A model generated the notes under the pieces. It searched no databases, was not told the DNA's origin, and saw nothing but the letters and a program-made list of their open reading frames with translations. From Batrachochytrium dendrobatidis JAM81 (lineage: Eukaryota > Chytridiomycota > Chytridiomycetes > Rhizophydiales): a stretch of 64,000 nt of DNA. The position numbers were made by a program, and so were the translations under genes. Below, in pieces: positions 56,991-64,000 of this stretch. How positions within the stretch are numbered: position 1 is the first letter of the stretch; the number at the start of each line of letters is the position of its first letter. The DNA lies in the NCBI RefSeq assembly GCF_000203795.2, contig NW_006281099.1, forward strand, positions 1,677,774-1,741,773. Direction: 5' to 3'.

Positions 56991-59025
56991 ATGACAGCGA
57001 AGCTACTGGATGCTGACTTTCAGTTTGTGAAATATGGAAAATGTATGGATAAGCTCTCTTTTCTGCAATAGTGGTAATTCTGTCAATGAAAGTGAATACA
57101 GCCTAGTGCATCATCCACTGTCCAAATTCAGTTATTTGGCCATGCTATTAGTCAAAACAAGCTAACTTTTGTAACCATCTTATATGGACTCGACTACCTG
57201 TTTTAATGGAAATAGATCACCACAATCCCATGTAAGTTGATATTATATAACTGGGTTTAATACAATAGTGTGGATGGTATTTCTGGTCTATTATATGGTA
57301 CAAGATAGGTTTAAAAGGTGGTTGTAAATCAGATACTAAACCTGACACGCTCAACAATAGTAACAAGCTGATCCACATTGTGTTTGTGCCAACTCTGCTC
57401 TTTACTGCCATGGTCTTGGTAATTTTTTTGCTACAAGTGTATGAATTCATCTCAAATTCCATCAAACTCTTTTTAACGAGCAACATATCGAGTTTACTCG
57501 GCATTTGCGACCTATATGCGCATCTTGTTACAACGACATCGATCATATACATGCTCTACATAGTGCCTTTTCATTGTCTATTTGTACTTTATTTAAAAAC
57601 AGCATCTGAACATCAGCGAGTCGTGTCTATTCCATGTGTTGCCATGGCTTTAATTGTTGTCCCCAATTCTTCAATAGACAACCTCCATCATATGGCTCAC
57701 AATCAAACTACAGTTTGTTCTGAAATTCTTTTTGACTGCCCTTTCTCCACTTTTTGCATAACCATATACTGTACGATCGTCAAGTTGGAACTGGACTCAT
57801 TGTAATCCAAATACTGAGTTTGACTGTTGGTGTCGCCAATTAAACTCTACAGACCCATTTTTGTTGTATTCTAAAATATCAGTCAAGTTTGTGTTCCAGT
57901 TCAAGAAACCAAGGATTGCACATCTAGAAATGCAATAGTTGTTTTCATGCCAATCACCCAATGCCATAATGTCTGGTTTGGGTGAAAGGAGAGCTGTGGA
58001 TTGAGCATATTTCAAGGATATGGAATGCACTGAACCAGAGATGTGAATGTTCAGTGTTTTATATAGAAATGGGCACAAAAACCAGTCAATTTTGTCGAGC
58101 AGTTCATGACTCGATATTGTTCAGTAAATTTGGTGGAAACCACTATTCCATGAGATTTGCTGTTTACCATGTGTTTTGGCAGTCTTATCTAGTGTATCCC
58201 ATTTACGTGATTATGATTGTAACATTAGGTGACAAAAGTTCAAGGTCCAGTCTGGCAATATAGCCATATTGCTCCAATCAATGGCGCACTGGGGGTCACA
58301 TTGCTGTATGGGCTATACTATATTATTCTGTGGCCTTTGATTGGCGTAAGCAATATTGTATATAGAGTATAATTTTGATTTAATACTAAGAGGTTTCAAA
58401 TAGGTTTTGTATGCGCCATTCTTGTGTGCGATGTGTTACTATGCAAATGTGTTTGCTGCTCAAACCAGCTGGCCAGTAAGTTGAAATCGTGAAGGCATGA
58501 ATGTCGATTATTTCTGTGGCTTGATGGTTGATAGCTTGTTAAATCGACAAGTACTGATTTTTGGTGAACACCACTTGATTAGGTCACTCCGTTTGTGGCA
58601 GCAGCATCTATTCATGTTGTGTCGTGGGTTTTCCAGATTGGTGAGCATTGTTCTGGATTATTCCTGCTTTTGAATTTCTGATTAAACTGAGTACCTTGAT
58701 AAATTTATAGTGGGTCACCAACTATTCGAGGGCCGCGCACCTGCATTTACATCTGATCCTATCCAAGGCAAGTTCTTGCTCTATCAATACTTTTAAAGCT
58801 TCATGTGAATTGTGTGTTGAAATGATACAATCAACCCAATGGTGTTTTACCAATCCTATATTGAATGTCTCATGTATTCCAACTTATATAGCCCTGGTTC
58901 TTGCGCCATTCTTTGTGTTTTGTGAAGTTCTGTTTGATTTGGGACTTTTTAAAAAGACTAGGAAGCGTTTAGAAGTCAAAGTGGTCAAGGCCATTAGGCT
59001 GATGGATCACCCCAAAAAGGCTTAA
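56991..59025 (+). CDS. MPO1: MPO1/YGL010W-like (DUF962) 2-hydroxy fatty acid dioxygenase
   Basis: Reassembled exons: 56991-57042 (MTAKLLDADFQFVKYGK), a 16-nt exon 57216-57231 completing YHHNP, 57361-57418 (NKLIHIVFVPTLLFTAMVL), then after a long intron ~58245-58349 (INGALGVTLLYGLYYIILWP), VLYAPFLCAMCYYANVFAAQ, VTPFVAAASIHVVSWVFQ, VGHQLFEGRAPAFTSDPIQ and a last exon ALVLAPFFVFCEVLFDLGLF ending DHPKKA. The conserved His residues (YHHNP, IH, GHxxFEGR-x-PA) match yeast Mpo1, an ER-membrane iron(II) enzyme for alpha-oxidation of 2-hydroxy fatty acids. The long third intron carries one arm of the large inverted repeat, and the phase across it is unresolved (an extra small exon may be missing). The last intron appears to use a GC donor (CAAG|GCAAGT). 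Confidence 0.85.
57648..58233. repeat. Family A element inside an MPO1 intron (right arm of inverted repeat)
   Basis: An inverted copy of 56185-56768 in which I count about six differences over ~585 bases by eye. It lacks the right-hand terminal repeat of the parent copy: similarity stops at CTTTAATTGTTGT. The outer end CCCATTTACGTGATTATGA is intact. It lies wholly within the intron between MPO1 exons 3 and 4. Confidence 0.88.
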
Positions 59026-59588
59026 AAGGCATTAGTGTTTTGTGCTGAATATGAATGACGCCAAATAAACAACTGTGATATGACTGCAAAGCTATCGATA
59101 TATTATTGTACAACTTCAATGACTGGGTTTCTGCAGAAGAAATCAAACAAATTCGATTATGGAGTATACTTGAGTTAAAACAGTCATGGTAGCAGCCGGG
59201 GTGACTGTTATCAAGTGCGAATGCAGCTTATTCAATTAGTCTGAATTTAAAATGCTGAAACATTCATTGATTCGACTGTTACAAAAAAGCTTAATATTGA
59301 CTTTGCAATAAGCAATAGGATCGCCATTTGATTCATAGCAAAGGGCGCAGTCATGTATGAAACAGGAACGCTCCATTTTGTATCAGAATATTCGCCATAT
59401 AAATACTGGCCTACAGTAAGCATCCACCCCTGCTAACTCGGCATATCCACGCATTACTAGCTTTGACAGATTCACATAATTCAAACTTGACCCAAATCCA
59501 AATCCAACTACTAGCGAACTCCAGACAAAAGGTGAGTTACCGATTGACATTGTATAGACGATGACTAGACTCCCTTCTCAACCAGTTT
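59026..59588. other. Promoter-side interval upstream of the TCP11 gene
   Basis: Non-coding sequence after the MPO1 stop. It contains AATAAA at ~59063 and a TATA-like CATATAAATACTGG at ~59397, about 190 bases before the next start codon. No repeat family was recognised. Confidence 0.4.
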
Positions 59589-62500
59589 ATGCAAGGGAGT
59601 GAAACTCCATGTGCAACTATCACAGCCAGAAAGCTTACTTTAACCTTTATTAGGATTTACACTCGACATTCTGCTAGCAAACTATTGAAAATGGAGTTTG
59701 ATCGTTGCGGTTTCCTTGTCATACCTGTTATGGACCTGACTCAACCTGCTGGAAAACCTCGTCATTTGGAAGCCCGATTCCGTAAACTATCCTATCATAA
59801 TAAATGCACCCATGCCGCTGCTAGTGCTACGTTTACATTTATTGAAGCCCGTCGCTCTAAACTAGCTCATCGCCGAGACAGTATTTGTCGCAGACAAGCT
59901 GCCCATCAGTCCAGAGCCAGCATTGCTCAGTCACAGCGACGATCGCAGATGGAACAGACACTTGAACAGGCTGCTCGTAAACGACAGCTGTTGCTGCAAG
60001 AAAAGGTCCAACTTAGTGCAGAAACGGTTGCTCACGCCAAAGCGGTTGCTCGTTCACACAGTGAGCAGACAGCTAAAGCAACTGCTGCTCTTAGTGCTGC
60101 CATTGAAGAACGACTCAAGGTCAGTGCTATGCGCAGAGCAAGACTGCAGACTATCCCTCGATCCCGCCTACTGGACCCAAATTCATGGGCTATTAAAGAA
60201 ACCGCCGATGTCAGGAACGATGCTGCAATAACCCTACAAGGCTGGTGGAGACGCAGACAGTTAGTTCCGATTGCTAACGCATATGCCAAGACTAATCTGT
60301 CGCTTGCCAGTGCCAAAGGAATGTCATTTCAAAAACTAATGCAAGTGGTGCAGAGCGATCGTTTAATCAAGACAGTAGCCAGACTGCTGCTTCGAGCCAA
60401 GAAGTTTGGTTCTGGGATTTCTACTGCTGAGGCTGCCACAACTACCGCACCTGTAAAGTGGAAGAATCCCGCTCGAGTGCTGCTGTCTGCATTCATGATA
60501 GTTGCGTATCCATCAGAAACTCTTCAGTCGCTTGGGTCGCAGGAAGAGGTAACTAATGTCAACTACTGGCATACTGTATCTGATATTAACAAGTGGCTAT
60601 ACCAACACATTCCATTCCATGAATATTTTAGCATCTCAAGCAGTTGGCAGAAACCATGTTGTGCGACTTTGAGGGATGGCATGCTGCAGCAAAGTCTGAC
60701 ACTATGCTTGCACTTGGAAGGACTTTTCTGCAATCGTATTCAGCCTACTATGCTGCATTCGATGCTTGGAAATTCAGAGATACTGTCAAGATTGTGGATG
60801 ACCTTGTAAGTCATTTTCTAGATTTGGAAGAGTTGTGGCTGTCTGTCAAGGATCAGGAAGACGCCCAGGAACAATGGGCACCCCGCATTGATGCCCAGCA
60901 GAAACAGATTATGGATCGTTTGCTGCAGTATGGGCAGAATGCGCTGGACAAGATTCAGTCGCAAAGAACTCTCAGACTGGCTGCCAAGACTACATCGAAT
61001 GTAAATTTAAACGAAACTGATGGTAATTCCAATGACGGTCCAACTTCTATGTCGACGTCTCCTCCTCGCCAAGACCAGCATTTGGAGCATCATTACCGTA
61101 GCACATCTCCAAAACTATTTCAGGCTGCATCTCCCCGTCGTGTAAGAGACTCTGTTTTGCACCGTCGTACTCCGTCGTCCAGTTCGGGACGCAGCGCGAG
61201 TCCTTTAGGACAATCCAGTGACCCTTCAGCTCCATGCAGTGATACTCGTATGCCCATTGCCATGAATGAGGATGCTTCTGTTGCCCAGTCCATCTCCCCC
61301 GAGTTTGGGCACCTTTTCTCCAATGAACAGTTGGCTCATGAATTGATCATGGATCCCAACTTCAATTTAAAAAAGCCTACACCAAGTCCCCTTGAGCAAC
61401 GCATCACTGACATTGCCCGTCGCGCCTTTTTCGATAGCGTCCGTCAACAAGTGGCTGATGGAGACTACTCCCATCATATTATCCAAATCATCAAAGATAT
61501 TAAACAGGGCTTGATGAGTATGGTGGCAGAAGATAGCAAAATTGCTGCAGAGATCCATAGTGTTTTGAGTTTCGATCTTATCCAACAGCAGATTACCCAC
61601 AACGTCTTTGATCTGCCTAGATGTATCAAGTATGCGGGTGACAAGATGCTCCAACTATGTGCACCTATGCGAGATGCATCGATTCGGAAACTTGCAGTCG
61701 AGTCGGATATTGTCAATGTACTGTCGCAAATGCTTGAGATTCTTGACGAGATGAAGCTGGATTTAACCAACTATCGTTTGCAAGCACTAAAACCTCATTT
61801 GAAGCGCCAGGCTGCCGAATATGAACGTGAAAAGTTTGCAACTGCCCTCAAAAGCGGCACGGCATCCCTCACTCGAACCAGCGAATGGCTTCACGCATCA
61901 GTTGCTCATTTAAAATCAGTTGCCGCCTCTCGTAACCCTGAAAAGATTGATCATCCAGATCTGTCTATCAAGTTCCAGGATGCATTTCATAGCGCCTTGC
62001 TCTCTATCGTGTTTTCCAACACCTCTGTTGATCCTGCCACTATTCCAGAAACATTGGTGATGGATGCTGCGCGCTTTTTTGCATTTCAAAACCAAGTTCA
62101 AGCCATCTCCATCACAGCTGCATTGCTAATGCTAACCAAAAATATTGTCCCTGAGCTTCGTGCTACACGAGATTTTATCTCCATGGTGGATTTAAAAAAT
62201 AAGATTTCTGCTTTGTTGAACGACGCTGAAACCAACATGGACAACCTAAGTTTGCAGATTATTTCCACCGTCAATGAATCTTTGGCCAAGAAACAAGCCA
62301 TGTTGAATGGATTGGCTTGCTCATCGTCCCAAACTGCCACTGCTTCAGCAAAAACTCTGACGGAGGAACAGGAGAATATGATTCGGTCCATGGTAACCAA
62401 GACGTTGTCAAGCAAGGATCCTGTGTACACCCTTTTGAGTCGACGTGTACAGATGACACTTAAGCAGCATCTTGATCGTGGTGTGTTTGGAAAAAACTCG

Positions 62501-62632
62501 CTTGCAAGTCATGGGTTAGATCTTGTGGCTGACGAGCTGGAGCAAGTATCGACTCGCTTGTATGTGCTTGCTTCGCATAACAAGGACGTCTATGCAGAGT
62601 ACTATGATGAGATTTTGCGCGATGTTATTTGA
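59589..62632 (+). CDS. TCP11 / Sok1-domain protein
   Basis: Two exons (59589-60548, 60632-62632) give 986 aa. The start may instead be the in-frame ATG at 59691 (MEFDRCGFLV). Residues ~60-190 form a basic, Ala/Arg/Gln-rich coiled coil. An IQ-like LQGWWRRRQL follows. After a Ser/Pro-rich linker (~residues 450-560, RRTPSSSSGRSASPLG) the T-complex 11 domain begins: SPEFGHLFSNEQLAHELIMD, RITDIARRAFFDSVRQQVAD, IIQIIKDIKQGLMSMV, and FDLPRCIKYAGDKMLQLCAP with MLEILDEMKLDLTNYRLQAL. Relatives include yeast Sok1, implicated genetically in cAMP/PKA signalling, and mammalian TCP11. The biochemical role is unclear. The high coding content and the continuous frame across the single intron make the model firm. 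Confidence 0.92.
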
Positions 62633-62750
62633 ATGAATGTTTTAATTGAATAGTTTTGAGATTGAGTGATTTTTATTGGTGTTGCTATAAGTTTTATTCA
62701 TCTCTATTCTCACAGCCTTTGTCAATATCAAAGGGTTTGGATAATATTCA

Positions 62751-63698
62751 TTAGACTAGATCGGCATTCATTCCTTTATATACATGATCTCTGATTATGT
62801 GCATTTGTTTTGAAAACTCGCTAAAATCAAATATAGTTTGGATCACTCCAAAGTTTATGCGAGTCATGCCAAGATAGCGTTCCATAAAATCATAAAAAGC
62901 ATCTAGTTTGGTATCCATCCAGAAATTGAATCGCTCGAGCCGCATACCAACTTTCTTTAGCACTGTCAAAAATGTGTGTTTGTTTTCACCGATCAAATCA
63001 ATATCTAGTTTGGTTTGAGTTGCTATTTTTTCAAACTGTTTGGCGGCATCACGAAATAAGGATATGACGTGTTTCCATGCCAAGATACTTGGCTTATCCA
63101 AAACACTGATATCGATCTTATCAAACATGGCAAGTGTACGTTTGCACCAGTTAAAATAATCATGTCCCAATAGCCATACCTGACCTAGATGCACCCCCAG
63201 ATGTGTTCCAAAGATAGACGATGCGGCTTGAGCATGCTTGGTAGCGAGTTTAGGAATATGTAACCGAATATCGGTTGTTTTGACCAATTTGAGTTTTTTG
63301 ATTATACCCATGAACGGTTTTGATTTGGTAGTGGGCTGAGATGGCGGAAAAGGAATATATGACAAAACGGCTTGAACAAGTTCGGTTGGTGCCATTCCTG
63401 CCTTGATAGCAATCCGTCGATGCTGTAAATGAGTGTTGTATACAATGGATTCAGCCAATTCAGTATTTGTGATAAGTGCTGGAGATAGTGATCGTGCATG
63501 ATCAACAAGTAGCTGCTCCTGTGCGTGTGGTTGATTAGACCTACTGAGCATTTGCAGTACTCGAGGTTTAAGGCCAAGCTTTTTGAATTCAAACGAGGTT
63601 TTGCTGCACATGCTTGTTATGGGTGGCATGTTGATATGAGAAGTAATGGTCACAATAAGTAGTATAGTTAGGAAAATCGGCTTGGGCAGGGACTTCAT
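62751..63698 (-). CDS. Secreted orphan protein
   Basis: Intronless 315-aa protein. The N-terminus (MKSLPKPIFLTILLIVTITS) is a strong signal peptide. The mature part is mostly alpha-helical by composition, basic, with scattered aromatic residues (LLGHDYFNWCKRTLAMFDKI, RLERFNFWMDTKLDAFYDFM). Only three cysteines are present, so it is not a small cysteine-rich effector. No domain was recognised. It is convergent with the TCP11 gene, with ~120 bases between stops. Chytrid genomes are rich in lineage-specific secreted proteins, and this one may be such a case. Confidence 0.7.
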   Translation of the reverse strand: MKSLPKPIFLTILLIVTITSHINMPPITSMCSKTSFEFKKLGLKPRVLQMLSRSNQPHAQEQLLVDHARSLSPALITNTELAESIVYNTHLQHRRIAIKAGMAPTELVQAVLSYIPFPPSQPTTKSKPFMGIIKKLKLVKTTDIRLHIPKLATKHAQAASSIFGTHLGVHLGQVWLLGHDYFNWCKRTLAMFDKIDISVLDKPSILAWKHVISLFRDAAKQFEKIATQTKLDIDLIGENKHTFLTVLKKVGMRLERFNFWMDTKLDAFYDFMERYLGMTRINFGVIQTIFDFSEFSKQMHIIRDHVYKGMNADLV

Positions 63699-64000
63699 TT
63701 CTAAATAGACATTTGAATGTTTATGAAAACTAGAGTAGGAGCGAATTGGCGGTTTATATCAACTGGCCCGATGGCGCTTTTTGATACTATTCTTGTGTAT
63801 TGTTGACAGCGTTAAAGACACAAAATGGAGTTTTTCTGAAAGCATGCATCTATGATGGTGGTGGCATTTCTATCAGTGTTTGAGTAATTATCCATGCAAA
63901 TGTCGACTGAGATCGACACAAATAGCTTATTGGAATATTTGAACAAATATTAAGCTTGCCAAAACCATAGTATTTCAGATCAACACCACCAGAGTACAAT
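63699..64000. other. Promoter region of the secreted orphan, window end
   Basis: About 300 bases upstream of the orphan's ATG on the minus strand. On that strand a TATA-like ATATAAACCGCC occurs near 63755, about 50 bases before the start codon. Nothing else was recognised. Confidence 0.4.

Noticed and set aside
57217..57552. A 111-codon minus-strand frame overlapping MPO1 exons 2-3
   Set aside because: The plus strand encodes the conserved MPO1 exons here, so the minus frame is a shadow.
56342..58078. A ~92-codon frame found in both arms of the MPO1-flanking inverted repeat
   Set aside because: It is identical because the arms are identical. Its sequence shows no protein-like feature and it is not open in other family A copies.
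1..64000. tRNA, rRNA genes and CRISPR arrays
   Set aside because: Looked for but no cloverleaf-like, rRNA-like or regularly spaced repeat-spacer pattern was found; a eukaryotic nuclear window would not be expected to hold CRISPR.

Overview
This window looks like nuclear DNA of a chytrid fungus, most likely Batrachochytrium (amphibian chytrid) or a close relative. The evidence is an AT-rich, intron-rich but compact genome (introns mostly 60-130 bp with GTAAGT-like donors), a fungal gene set (ORC4, DCP2, EXO1, CPSF73/YSH1, mitoferrin, FCF1, MPO1, TCP11/SOK1-type protein), and secreted repeat proteins without obvious relatives. The species is inferred from gene style; no marker gene was compared. 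I recognise 26 protein-coding genes. For most multi-exon genes I joined exons by hand, and the summed length divides by three wherever I give exon limits.

Layout. 0.5-3.2 kb: a secreted, GPI-anchor-like cysteine repeat protein and a glutathione S-transferase. 3.6-11.1 kb: ORC4 (-), mitochondrial uS3-like protein (+), mRNA decapping enzyme DCP2 (+). 11.5-17.8 kb: AlkB-like oxygenase (-), a short glucosidase-II-beta-like protein (+), an unknown Ser/Thr-rich protein (+). 18-24.7 kb: two MFS transporters (-) and a single-pass membrane protein (+). 25.1-34.1 kb: CPSF73 (-), a protein kinase (-), a FATP-type acyl-CoA synthetase (-). 35-42.9 kb: aldo-keto reductase (+), EXO1 (-), PXMP4 (-), mitoferrin (-). 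43.9-52.1 kb: phosphoglycolate-phosphatase-like HAD (+), cornichon (+), C2H2 transcription factor (-). 54.3-63.7 kb: a mitochondrial-type membrane protein (+), FCF1 (-), MPO1 (+), a TCP11 protein (+) and a secreted orphan (-). The genes are mostly housekeeping and do not form one pathway.

The outstanding feature is a dispersed family of short terminal-inverted-repeat elements (family A, about 235-700 bp, ends resembling CTGTATTCACGTAAAATGG), with about 16 recognisable copies. Many carry AATAAA just inside each end, pointing inward on both strands. They sit largely at gene 3' ends and in introns. In several places the host stop codon, or even the last coding codons, lie inside or against the element's terminal repeat (GST, ORC4, the 23.8-kb membrane protein, CPSF73). 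This suggests mobile DNA acting as portable bidirectional gene ends. Two copies form a ~585-bp, almost identical inverted repeat bracketing the first exons of MPO1. A second repeat family (B) tends to lie near gene 5' ends. No tRNA, rRNA or CRISPR array was recognised.
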